From Cyanidiococcus yangmingshanensis (lineage: Eukaryota > Rhodophyta > Bangiophyceae > Cyanidiales > Cyanidiaceae), in NCBI GenBank assembly GCA_013995675.1, contig VWRR01000018.1, positions 356,781-420,780 on the forward strand: a stretch of DNA of 64,000 bases. Reading direction: 5' to 3'. The position numbers and the translations under genes were made by a program. The first letter of the stretch is position 1. Each line of letters opens with the position of its first letter. The notes under the pieces are model-generated. The model was given only the letters and a program-made list of their open reading frames with translations. It was not told where the DNA came from and ran no database searches. Below are positions 51,642 through 61,762 of the stretch, piece after piece.

Positions 51642-52672
51642 TGGGTCCGAGCCGAGCGGCGGAATGCGCCTCCAGAATCCTTATCCCGATAGAAACCCAA
51701 GAGTCGTTCGTTGCTGGTGATAATGACTCCTGTCTCAAGCATACAATCTACAGGCTGGTGAAGGGAATCGTGAGCGTTGCGCCGGATCACTGAAAAGCAT
51801 GCATAACGGCGCGACTCTCCGAGATGCTCTTGACTGGTAAACAGATTTCCTCCGACGTCGCAAAGAATTTCATCTCCCCAACGGTCGCTGCATAGGGATA
51901 CAACGAGTCCGTCGATCAGGTTTATTGACGCAGACAGAGCAAATGATGGACGAAGGTCATCCGCGGACAGTACCGCTATGGATCAGCGGCATCAGAACAA
52001 TTTCGGATGCGTATTCGTGATATCCGCTCCTAACAACGATGACTGGGTCGGGTCCTGGCAACGTCTCGTCACTCTTTCGTGACTGTGCACGTTTTCTCAA
52101 AGATGTCGGCATTGAGGTCGGCGTTTTCCTACTGACCAAGAGTATTTCTTTAACGAGGACATGCATCAGTCGTTGGCATCAACTCAGATGTATCAATGGG
52201 GCCGCGCTCGATTTTACAGCACGAGTTGCTGCAGTGTCACACGGCCTGAGAAATAGGGTTCATACATAGCGTGCACATGCCTGCTTCCCACAGAGTGCGT
52301 TTTTCCACACTGACTCGGAAATCACTTTTCTGCGCACATTCAGGTCGATCGATGAGATCCATTGACGCCACAGTGCGATGAGTGTGCGAGAACCGAACGC
52401 AACAGCGACCGTGGTCATCTTTCCATACGTCTTTCGGGAATCTATCGCTCGAAGGAACGGATACAATGCCTCTAATCATTTGACTTTGATTGTGGGCTTT
52501 TCTAACAAGAGTGCGAACATGGTTTTGCATCCTGTCGGATACAATGCCTCTAATCATTTGACTTTGATTGTGGGCTTTTCTAACAAGAGTGCGAACATGG
52601 CTTTACAGCCTGCCAGATACACTGCAGTATGTATCAATAGGTTGCGTCGAACCAAGAGCTAATTACTCATGA
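51642..52672. other. Intergenic with 78-bp tandem repeat
   Basis: This gap lies between the FkbM-type and NUFIP1-like genes and contains the tandem repeat described separately. Nothing else was recognised. Confidence 0.45.
52461..52616. repeat. 78-bp tandem duplication
   Basis: ATACAATGCCTCTAATCATT begins copies at 52461 and 52539. The copies are nearly identical through AAGAGTGCGAACATGG, and a trailing ATACACTGC marks the start of a decayed third. The period is a multiple of three, so it yields a repeated 26-residue frame that should not be read as coding. Confidence 0.9.
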
Positions 52673-53413
52673 ATGTTGGCTTTTCCGTCAAGGTCCTTTG
52701 GGCTCGGCCGCGAGCGTCCAACTCGGAACAGCATCGTCTGTGAGCGACCACATCGCCGGCTGAAACGTGTCCCCGACGCCGATAGAGTACGGTTTTGGCT
52801 GCTCCGCGAGAACCCAACGCGGAACCCTATGACCCAGGATAATCCGGTTCGGCACCTGGGTCACCAGGGTCGAGGACGTAGCCTAGGCCGACGCGGTCAC
52901 CTGAACGGCCCTAGAGCACGTGCAGAGAACTGGCTACCTAGGGCACCGCCAAGAGACGCACCGCAAGAAGTTCTGGCCACGTACTTGGCGGAGCGCCGTC
53001 AGCGCTGGCCACGTTTGACTGATCAAACGAGCTCGCATCCGAGTGCGAACACGAGCTTCCAGGATTCTGGAGTTACAGCGCCTCCAGCACTGATGAAAGA
53101 ACGCGCGGTGGCTTTCTTTCCAGAAGGAGGCGGCCCAGGCGACTGTCTCGCCCCGGAGTGCACGTCATCGTTGCAGTCAACGAGTACGGAATCTACGGCA
53201 ACGTCTGTACCAAAGACTAGTGTAGGCACTCGCGCAACAGCGTCGAAGCAAACGACACGACGGACTCGAGCTGGTCGCCGCGCAGAGACGCGTCCTACAG
53301 CTCTTTTTCGTGCACTGTTGGAGCCTGACGCCCGTCTCGAGGAGCGACAGCGAGTGCTTTTGGAGTGTTTAGAATATATCGCACGTGAACGTGGTTGGAT
53401 AGCGTCTGTGTGA
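52673..53413 (+). CDS. NUFIP1/Rsa1-like box C/D snoRNP assembly factor (tentative)
   Basis: This 246-residue, largely disordered basic protein starts at the ATG at 52673. It has two recognisable pieces. Residues 100-115, EVLATYLAERRQRWPRLTD, resemble the NUFIP1 core, a short helix in which a Trp/Tyr, Glu-Arg and Tyr/Trp-Pro spacing contacts SNU13/15.5K. The C-terminus, LFRALLEPDARLEERQRVLLECLEYIARERGWI, resembles the conserved C-terminal helix pair of the same family. The central third is Ser/Thr/Arg-rich. NUFIP1 with R2TP assembles C/D snoRNPs. Order and spacing fit, but each motif is short, so function is provisional. Confidence 0.55.
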   Translation: MLAFPSRSFGLGRERPTRNSIVCERPHRRLKRVPDADRVRFWLLRENPTRNPMTQDNPVRHLGHQGRGRSLGRRGHLNGPRARAENWLPRAPPRDAPQEVLATYLAERRQRWPRLTDQTSSHPSANTSFQDSGVTAPPALMKERAVAFFPEGGGPGDCLAPECTSSLQSTSTESTATSVPKTSVGTRATASKQTTRRTRAGRRAETRPTALFRALLEPDARLEERQRVLLECLEYIARERGWIASV

Positions 53414-54531
53414 AATAGTTGATAAGCGGACCGCCTGCCTGGCATGCTTGGTTGCATCGTTCGCGCACCCGTCGAACAACGCGTTGGACGAAATATTTCG
53501 TTCGGGTTCTTCTATTTCGAGACGCCCAAGTCGCCTTGGATCATACCGAATTACAGGTTAGGCGGGTGAAGTATCTAAACCATACTAGTCTGTGGAACCA
53601 TGTTCTCGGCCTGAATGGATCGCGTCTTCGTATCGCAGGCATAAGGGGGCAACGATGTTTGCGCTAGGAAGCCAAAGTCCTTCAAACCGCATCGCTTCAG
53701 CTTTGTTCACTATCCAGCGTGATACCAGTAATGTTCTCCTGATTGCGAGCAGCTCAATAACTGAACGGTGCGTCTCCTTCCTGAAGAGAACGTGTACAAC
53801 CATTCGTCAGCGTGTGGATACTAACGAGTGAGGTCTCAGTACTTGTCGAGTTGACCGTATCCTGCTTGCTGCGCGTCCACTCGTCAAGTGCTGGTTATGG
53901 TTGCCTTCTAAAAGTCACAGCGGCTACTAAGCGACCCAAGTTTGTCGCTGACCATCGAGTCACCACGTCCTATGCTCCGCACGAGGAAGCGCAGCGTACC
54001 CAAGAGCCCAACAGGCGCGCCCTATCGCCTGTGCCAACATCGACGCACTTTCACAACACTATCGATCACGAAAAATTTCTTGTTCCGAAAATTCGTATAA
54101 AGACTAGGAAGAGAGCGACTACCGCTCGTGACTGGTACTCACGGCCGACAGAGCGCGATCGCCACGGGGAGGAGGACGACAACACCGAGTACACACCCTG
54201 GCGGACCTGCGAACGACCAAGCCCCATTCGCTACATTCACCGCATCAACTTCCTCTCAAGGATGACCTGTTGCGAAACATCTGGATGAGGAGTCTTGGTG
54301 CTCCGTTCCTATGCAAAGGCAGAAACCAAGTATCGCTTCTAGGCACGTTCAGCGCTCCCGCGACCAAGAACGTGTAACTTCGGCTCGGCGTCTGCGTCTG
54401 AGTCGGCGGTCGTTGTCTGGCCTAGTCGCTGGTGTCGCTTTCAAGCTTCGCTCTCCGTTTGATTGGAGCCTTGTCTGGCTCAATTGGAGGATTTTCAGCT
54501 CTGTTTACCCGGTGTAGAGGGACCAAAGCAT
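53414..54531. other. Intergenic
   Basis: This gap should contain the cycloartenol synthase promoter. A 158-codon plus-strand frame at 53812-54288 is Arg/Thr-rich with no recognisable features and is not called. Confidence 0.4.
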
Positions 54532-56889
54532 ATGTGGCGACTGTGTAGTGACCGCGGCAGACAGTGGTGGACGTTCACAGCGGTAGAGCCGGCCGAAGTC
54601 GCTGCGAAGCCAGCGCTCGCCAAGGAACTGGCGCTGATTGAAGCGGCTAGGCAGACGTTTAGTCAACAGCGACTGGAACGCAAACAGGCAGCGGATCGGG
54701 TCTATCGGATTCAGGCTGCGCTGAACGCTCAGGGTCCACTGTCGTCAGCAGAACTGGACGAGGAGTTTGCCAAGGCGTCGTCGCGAACGAACGAGGTCGA
54801 GGCGACTCTCTGGCGAGGCCTCTGTTGGTACGCACGGCTACAGCAGCCGGATGGACACTGGCCTGGCGACTATGGTGGTCCGATGTTTTTGCTCCCTGGA
54901 CTTTTGATTGTATGCTACTTATCACGGACGGTGTTGCCGGAGTCACATCGTTCGGAGATGCGGCGCTATATCCTGAACATGCAGAACTCGGATGGTGGCT
55001 GGGGGCTCCACATCGAGGCACCCTCCGGCATGTTTGGCACTGTCTTGAACTATGTAGCGCTTCGGTTGCTGGATGTGGATGCCTCGGAAGCGTCGCTGGT
55101 CTCAGCTCGTCGGTTTATTCACGAGCACGGCGGTGCGGTGATGACGCCGTCTTGGGGCAAGTTCTGGCTTGCCTGTCTGGGTTGCTACAGCTGGCGAGGG
55201 ATGAATCCTCTAACGCCGGAGATGTGGCTTTTGCCTTATGGCAGTGGCGACCCCACAGGCCGCACTCGTCCCGCGATTGGGTGGTTGTCGAACCCGATTA
55301 TGCCAGCTCGATACTGGTGTCATTGTCGCGTTGTGTACTTGCCCATGAGCCATCTCTATGGGATGCGAGCTTGTGGTCCAGAGACGGCTCTTGTGCGAGC
55401 GCTACGTGAGGAGCTCTACACTGAGCCGTATGATAAGATTGATTGGCCCAGGTATCGACACTCGTGTTGCCCGCTGGATGAGTACACCGATCGCCCCCGA
55501 GTGCAAAAGTTGCTTTGGGACGTTCTCTACGTCTATGAGTGGAGCACAAACCCACTGATTCGCCGCCTCCGGGATGGCTGGCTCCGTCCACGTGCACTTC
55601 GGGAGACACTGCTGCAGGTACGACAGGAAGATGTGAACACCAAGTGGATCTGTATCGGGCCTGTGAACAAGGCGATCAACATGCTGGTCAGTTGGTACGA
55701 CCGAGCTTCTGCTGATGCAGAGGCACATTTCCAGGCTCATCAAGATCGCGTGAAGGATTATTTATGGCTTGCAGAGGATGGCATGAAAATGCAGGGCTAC
55801 AATGGTTCACAGCTGTGGGATACGGCTTTCGCTGCGCAGGCGTACGCAGAGAGTGCCGATTTGTTCCTGGACACGAATTCGAAGCTGTCAGAAGTGCTTC
55901 TGGCCTGTTGGCGCTACCTGGAGATGTCTCAGGTTCTAGAAGATGTCCCGGATCCTGCTCGTTTCTATCGGCATATTAGCAAGGGTGCCTGGCCGTTCAG
56001 CACACGGGATCACGGTTGGCCGATATCTGACTGTACTGCCGAGGGTCTGCGAGCAGTCCTCGCGATTCAGAGCCTCTATCGTCAACGAGGCCGGGAGGAG
56101 TTGTTGACCCCACCGATTTCTGAGGAGCGGCTTTTTGATGCTTTGAATGTGATTTTGAGTTTCCAAAACCCGTCCGGAGGCTGGGCAACCTACGAGAACA
56201 CCCGCAGTTATCCCTGGTTGGAGTACCTTAATCCGAGCGAGGTCTTTAGCGACATCATGATCGATTGGGATCATGTTGAGTGCACGAGTGCCTGCGTCCG
56301 ATCGCTGATTGCGTTCTTGAAAATGTATCCTGAACATCCTCGTCGAATGGAGATTGCCGAGGCGATACGTCGTGGCGTGAGCTGGATCAAACGCGTTCAG
56401 TTGTCGGACGGGAGCTGGTATGGTAACTGGGGTGTCTGTTTTACCTACGGTACCTGGTTTGCAGTTGAGGCGCTGGTTGGCGCTGGCGAGCGGTTGGATT
56501 CCTGTCCGGAGCTGGAACGCGCCTGCCTCTTCCTGGAGGCGCATCAGCACCCCTCTGGCCTTGGTGGCTGGGGCGAGACCTTCGAGAGCTGTAGCAAGAA
56601 ACGCTGGCACCATGCGCCTGAGATACAGACAGTGAACACTGCTTGGGCGCTGATGACGTTGCTGGCGGCCCGCTGGTATGAGCGCGGGCCCGAGCAGCGC
56701 GAGCTCGTCCACCGAGCAGCCCGCTTTCTACAGTCTGCGCAGCGCGTGTCTGACGGTTCCTGGGACCAGCAACTTATCAAAGGTGTCTTCAACCGTAACT
56801 GCATGATCACTTACAATTACGAGACTGTGTTCGCGCTCTGGGCGTTGGGGCGTTACCGACATGCACTTCAGACGAATCTGCCCACCTGA
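54532..56889 (+). CDS. CAS1: Cycloartenol synthase (oxidosqualene cyclase)
   Basis: This enzyme cyclises 2,3-oxidosqualene to cycloartenol, the first committed sterol intermediate of plants and red algae. The ATG at 54532 starts MWRL, matching the family start, and gives 785 residues. The catalytic DCTAE motif has D500. Several QW repeats are present, for example QNSDGGWG, QNPSGGWATYENTRSYPW, DGSWYGNWGVCFTYGTWF and QHPSGLGGWGE. The three residues that separate cycloartenol from lanosterol synthases all have the cycloartenol form: Tyr423 in MKMQGYNGSQLWD, and His494 and Ile498 in DHGWPISDCTAE. Lanosterol synthases carry Thr, Cys/Gln and Val at these sites. The conserved end is GVFNRNCMITYNYETVFALWALGRYR. 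Membrane association with the ER is expected. Confidence 0.96.
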   Translation: MWRLCSDRGRQWWTFTAVEPAEVAAKPALAKELALIEAARQTFSQQRLERKQAADRVYRIQAALNAQGPLSSAELDEEFAKASSRTNEVEATLWRGLCWYARLQQPDGHWPGDYGGPMFLLPGLLIVCYLSRTVLPESHRSEMRRYILNMQNSDGGWGLHIEAPSGMFGTVLNYVALRLLDVDASEASLVSARRFIHEHGGAVMTPSWGKFWLACLGCYSWRGMNPLTPEMWLLPYGSGDPTGRTRPAIGWLSNPIMPARYWCHCRVVYLPMSHLYGMRACGPETALVRALREELYTEPYDKIDWPRYRHSCCPLDEYTDRPRVQKLLWDVLYVYEWSTNPLIRRLRDGWLRPRALRETLLQVRQEDVNTKWICIGPVNKAINMLVSWYDRASADAEAHFQAHQDRVKDYLWLAEDGMKMQGYNGSQLWDTAFAAQAYAESADLFLDTNSKLSEVLLACWRYLEMSQVLEDVPDPARFYRHISKGAWPFSTRDHGWPISDCTAEGLRAVLAIQSLYRQRGREELLTPPISEERLFDALNVILSFQNPSGGWATYENTRSYPWLEYLNPSEVFSDIMIDWDHVECTSACVRSLIAFLKMYPEHPRRMEIAEAIRRGVSWIKRVQLSDGSWYGNWGVCFTYGTWFAVEALVGAGERLDSCPELERACLFLEAHQHPSGLGGWGETFESCSKKRWHHAPEIQTVNTAWALMTLLAARWYERGPEQRELVHRAARFLQSAQRVSDGSWDQQLIKGVFNRNCMITYNYETVFALWALGRYRHALQTNLPT

Positions 56890-57899
56890 AGGTACCGGAT
56901 GATGCCCTTGTGCTAGGTTTGACGACATCTAAAGCGAACGCCCGCGCCAACATGCACTTGGTTGAATTAGTGGAAGCGATCGACAGAGTCCTGACGATCA
57001 TGGCGAACGGAGCGCGGGTTGACAGGCTCTTGTCCGCAAGGCGAGTGAGGCGGAGACAGCGCTTCGTCGGGAGTATTTCCCAGCGTTTCCCGTGCAGAGA
57101 CTGTCGTGGATTCTGGATCGCACACCTAGAAGAGAGCTGGTCCTCTGTGGGCACTTGTCCGTCCAAGTCATTGAGACATCGGCTGCGAGCCACTCATCGT
57201 AGCAAATTTGGGTCCCTGCGTCTGTGTACGACCTATATTCATGATCATTTCCAAACTCGTTGCCGGGCCTCTGGTTTCAGACTATCAGCCAGTGGGGAGC
57301 GTAGGCTCGCGAGACCGGCACGAGCCAGATCAAGCAGAGGTAGAATCGTCTGATTTGTTTTAGGCTGGCATCGAGATAGATGGAGTCGATTCGATTCGAT
57401 GGAACGTCACTTCCGAGCGTGGCTCAACTCCTGGTGATACTCCGAAAGATGCAGACATAGTTTCCAACGATTTGGCCTTATGAATCGCTGCCAGTCTCTT
57501 CACATATTCGAGGCTGAACGACCAGTGCGCGTGTATACGGTTCCACACAGTACTGACCGAGAGCTCCATCAAGCGTTTCCGCACGTCAATCATCCGTACC
57601 GAGAAAGTGACGATTTGTGTCGAGTTGCGACAGCTCGATCCAAGGATCCAGCGTTACAACTTTCAGGCGATACCAAGGAGGCTATGCTGGTTACGGTGTG
57701 AGGCATTGATCGCCAGCATGATCGGAATGAAGGGCCAGTTGGTGTGCTGCCTCTCGAATGCCGCTGCGCTGCTTCAGAATCAGTGCTCCTAGAGTACCTC
57801 GTTCAGGAACACTCGAGGCTGGCTCAACCGTATAGCTCGCAATCTCTCCATCAGACAGCTCTCAACAGCTACGAAACGATATTCAGGGTAACCTTCAGT
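56890..57899. other. Intergenic, convergent
   Basis: About 1 kb lies between the 3' ends of the cycloartenol synthase and RBBP5 genes. No gene, repeat or RNA was recognised. Confidence 0.4.
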
Positions 57900-59522
57900 T
57901 CAAGTGTTTCGCTCTCTTCGCAGGGCTCGAAATTCAGCCAGCCATGATGCTTCAGACGCCACGGGTGGCAAGTCCGGGGGAATCTCCACCGGCAAACAGT
58001 AGAGCTCCTCCAGAGATGATGAGGACGAGGGCGCTCGGCTTTGGACGTCGTGCGCGGCATCGACCTTTTCGAGGCTCCCGGTGATGTCCACCAGGATGGC
58101 ATCCTCATCGGCAGGCGCGTAAAGTTTTCGGCGGCGACGATCGTAAACACTGCTACCGTCGGGATCAAAGTCGAATTCATCCTCAGCCTCCACGTACTCG
58201 ACATTTTCGGAGACCTCTCGAAACGATGGAGCATAGGCGCTCCAGTTCTCGGCCACAGTCTTGTGGTAAACTTGAATGGAGCCACTCTGGTAGGTCAGCA
58301 CAAGCAGTGCATGGAGGTTGGCGTGATACGCGAGCATGCTGAGCGCTTCCTTCGGATGTCCCTCGAGTTGTTTCACCAACTGGTTGGCGTTCAGATCCCA
58401 GACGTAGAGGCGATGATCCGCATTGGCAGCAGTCCCAGCCACCAGAAACTCATCCTGGCTCGCAAAGACTGCCCAGCGCCATTGAATCGACGAAACGCGG
58501 TCTTTGAGTTCGCGCCAGAGCCTGAGCTTGCTAGGCTGAGACGGTTCCCATTGAAAGACGCGGACGACCCGGTCATGGCAAACGACAAGGAGCCGATCTC
58601 CTCGTTCGGCAAAGAGGATTTGCTTCACAAAAGCCCGAGACGGGAGCGCGAATGATTCCACCAGCTGAACTTGTCCAAACGGATCGGTGGCCGAGTCTAG
58701 CGCATGCTCGATGGAGTACACCTGGATGCGTCCGGCCTGTTCTGCGGCGTGCGCGACGACGTAGTTACCACTGCGGTCAAAGTCAGCCGCAAGATAGGCC
58801 ACAGGGACATTCGGGCTACCAGCGAGCGTCGCCGGAAGCTCGACAACACCGCGCTCACTTTGCTCGTTCAACAGGCGAGCGGTCCGTCCCACGCGATGGT
58901 GCGTCGTCAGCGACTGGCCTGCATCGGGTTCACTTGGGGCCGACGCGCTCACAAGCGCAGCTGCAGCAGCACATCGCTCGGCCTGGTCTGGGTCTTGCTG
59001 AGCGCCAGCGAGCCCTGTCCGATCGGCTGCAGCCGAGAGCACCCAGGCAGCTGCACATTCCGTGACGTGGTACTCACCAGGTGCGGAGGGCAACCGCACA
59101 AGCAGCGCTGGCTGGCCGGTCTGCGAGACGCAGCAGAGTCGGGTCTGATAGAAGCGCGGGTGCGGCACCGCTCGTGCCAGCTGTGCCTCGAACCGAACAC
59201 AAAGGAGACAGCGGGCGCGCCGCACATCCCAGAGGCGCAACGAACCGTCCAGGGACGTGCTCAACAGCCAGGTCGAGCGTGGTATAAAATTCAGTGAGAA
59301 AACGTCACTCGTATGACCGTGAAGTTTGGTCGCTAGGGACCGCGTGACCAGGTCGTAGAGGGCGATGGTGCCGTCGTGGAGACCCACTGCGAGCACGTTC
59401 CCGTAACGCGGCGTGAACGCAAAACACCGACCGAGACCGTGCTCATCAAGCCAAAACTCAACCTGGTCAGGTAGCTCGGCTCGCACAAAAGGAAACAAAC
59501 GATCAAGCAGAGATCGATTCAT
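57900..59522 (-). CDS. RBBP5/Swd1 WD40 subunit of the COMPASS/MLL histone H3K4 methyltransferase
   Basis: This 540-residue beta-propeller starts at the ATG at 59522 with MNRSLLDRLFPFVRAELPDQ, matching the characteristic RBBP5 N-terminus. WD blocks follow: FTPRYGNVLAVGLHDGTIALYD, LSTSLDGSLRLWDVRR, FAERGDRLLVVCHDRVVRVFQW and LVAGTAANADHRLYVWDLNANQL. The diagnostic segment after the propeller is VAENWSAYAPSFREVSENVEYVEAEDEFD, the conserved acidic hinge that contacts ASH2L and activates the SET-domain enzyme. A charged tail ends the protein. One propeller loop is expanded by an Ala/Ser/Asp-rich insert. It is the only COMPASS gene in the window. It is convergent with cycloartenol synthase. Confidence 0.93.
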   Translation of the reverse strand: MNRSLLDRLFPFVRAELPDQVEFWLDEHGLGRCFAFTPRYGNVLAVGLHDGTIALYDLVTRSLATKLHGHTSDVFSLNFIPRSTWLLSTSLDGSLRLWDVRRARCLLCVRFEAQLARAVPHPRFYQTRLCCVSQTGQPALLVRLPSAPGEYHVTECAAAWVLSAAADRTGLAGAQQDPDQAERCAAAAALVSASAPSEPDAGQSLTTHHRVGRTARLLNEQSERGVVELPATLAGSPNVPVAYLAADFDRSGNYVVAHAAEQAGRIQVYSIEHALDSATDPFGQVQLVESFALPSRAFVKQILFAERGDRLLVVCHDRVVRVFQWEPSQPSKLRLWRELKDRVSSIQWRWAVFASQDEFLVAGTAANADHRLYVWDLNANQLVKQLEGHPKEALSMLAYHANLHALLVLTYQSGSIQVYHKTVAENWSAYAPSFREVSENVEYVEAEDEFDFDPDGSSVYDRRRRKLYAPADEDAILVDITGSLEKVDAAHDVQSRAPSSSSSLEELYCLPVEIPPDLPPVASEASWLAEFRALRRERNT

Positions 59523-61762
59523 CTCTGAGATGGAGCCACTTTGAGCGGTTCATTCGAGCAGCAACGTTCGGGTGGGGTCGTCCCCAGCGCCCGTATCCGA
59601 GGCGGACTGGAACGCGTGCCAGCCGTGTGTCGGCAGACCGTTTGGGCCGAGCCAGAGGAGCCCGCAGCTGTCGCTACCGAGTCGTTACCAAGTCGCCTGC
59701 TGGGTCGTTTGCGCGTAGCGTTTCCGCAGCCACACGAGTTCAGGGGCCGTTGGGGTGAGACCGGCAGGCGTCGTACAGCGAACGAGACCTGTTTGAAGCT
59801 GGAACGCAACGACGCTCGGGTGGCCCTGGCTGTCCAGCGTCCGCGGCTGTGAGCCGTCTCAGTCAAGTGTTGTGGTCGAGGGATCGTTGTGTCCTGGTTG
59901 CTCGTGCGTACCTTTTTCCAGAGTGCAGCGAGGTTGAGTGAAGTCTACGGACCCCGGAAACCAGCAGACTCGCCTAGTCAGCGAGGACTGGTGGCGTAAC
60001 CGCAGCGTCTGGGCGCTCCGACTCGTCTCGTGAGGAACATGGGCTGCGGCGCGAATACTCCCGCTCTTATTGATGGTGTCTGTTTCCGCAGCATACTGGC
60101 GAGCAGCGCTGACCTGTAAGCTTCTTCTATGCACCGAAGAGGGCCTATAGGAGAATCTAAATTTTCTGCAACGATGGTCAGCTTGGCTGGGTCTCGAACC
60201 GTGGCGGTGCGATGCGGAGCCACTGGTGATGTGGGAGGCGCGTTGCGCGCGGCTCTCGGCGGAGGCCACGACGTGATGCGTTTACCGCAGGAATGCATCG
60301 AAAGGTTTATGGACGCTTCCGAGGGGTATCGGAAACCAATGGACGCATCCGCATCGTTTTGAGCGTAAAACTGAGTCTGTTGCGCGTTTGCTTTGATTCC
60401 AGACCCGGAGATTGCGTTTTGAGTCAGAACGAGAATCCCTATGTCGTTCCGGCACGGCATCATCACTGGCGTGCCGCGTTATCAAGCAGACTGGCCAGAG
60501 CAGCGCATGCCGGGCAGATCGAGCCAAAGCGTATCTGCAGCAACCCAGTCCATGGCACCAGCCTTTCGGGATACCGGTGGCCAGGCTGCTGCTGATCGGG
60601 GATGCTGGGGCCTGGTGGCTGAAAGGACCGTTCCCGAATCCGAGAAGCATCCAGCCCACAAGGGGGGTTCTTTGCCCGAATCAGGCGCGTCGAGTCCTGG
60701 TCATGTCCCAGCGCCGAGCCTCAAAACGGAATGACGATGGGATGTCTGCATACACGGAGCGAGACCTACGAGTCGCTGCCAGCGTGACGGTATGCGCGTG
60801 CTTCCACGGCCGTTCGGGAGTTGCGCCAACACGCTGTGCAATTTCGAGAGCGCCGCGGGCCATCGACTAGGATCCCTCTTCGGTCTTTTGAAGACCACGT
60901 CTCGTTCCTAAAAAGCTTGGAGGCTGTTGGATCTCCAAACAATTTCGAAGGAGATACACCGAGCATTGCAAGGGCCGACTCGAACCTGCTCATTCGACGC
61001 AAGCGGTCCAAGGCGGCCGCGATCAATACGACGGGGAATATCTTTTTTTGCGGCTAGTCACGATTCTTTTTGTTGAGAAAGCTGATACCTATGGTTTCTA
61101 GAAAAGCGTTGAGCGCTCGCACGAATGAGAAAACCTGTCGACGATGGAATAGGGTCGTGCATGGCTTCTGGAAACGCTCCGGGACACGTGTCCAGCAGGG
61201 ATTGGTTGATTGGATCCTGGGCAGCGATTGTGCCCATCACGACCGCGTCGAAAAGTGCCCCGATGCGTGCCTCTTGATTCCAGCGAGCGGCCATGGCGGC
61301 GGATGTGCCCGCACGCACGGGCCCACGCATACGCGCACGCGCCTATGCGCACGCACGGATCCGCCACCATCGCTGGTCGCCGAAATCGAGATCGGGCGAT
61401 GCGCGCGACCTCGAGGGCTTTCTGTACGGCCGCGATTGCGACGCCGCGATGGGAAGCCGCGATGGGGACGCTGCCGGCGTCTCGAAACGGCATCTCGGCC
61501 GGGATCGAGGCCGTTGTAGCCCTTCTGGAGCTTCGTCTACTGGTAACGACAGTGTGGTTTGGTTCCTGGTAACCACGCTGCCAAAGGCCGCTATTCTTTA
61601 TCTTGGTGACTTTGGCAACTGATCTGGTGAACGTATAGCAGAGACTGCAGTAAAGTACTCCAGAGCGGTTGTCGTTTGCCACCCGATCGCCTGCGTTTAC
61701 GTGCACTTACCTGTGTAGAGTCCCACTGTTCGTGTGGTTCTCCGCCAAATTGAGAAACTGCT
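59523..61762. promoter_or_regulatory. Long divergent intergenic region, 2.2 kb
   Basis: This gap separates RBBP5 (minus) and lactate dehydrogenase (plus). An ATG-less but protein-like minus-strand frame lies at 59685-59862 and is described in the findings. A GCACGC-type alternating purine-pyrimidine tract lies at about 61310-61367. No gene is called. Confidence 0.4.

Noticed and set aside
52378-52662. 94-codon frame with a duplicated 26-residue block
   Set aside because: The duplication comes from the 78-bp tandem repeat; codon phase is coincidental and there is no flanking coding signal.
53812-54288. 158-codon plus-strand frame
   Set aside because: It does not start with ATG, is Arg/Thr-rich, has no motif, and lies in the promoter region of cycloartenol synthase.
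59519-59866. 115-codon minus-strand frame overlapping the RBBP5 start
   Set aside because: It begins with TTG, is Arg/Ser-rich and has no motif; a different frame in the same DNA looks more protein-like.
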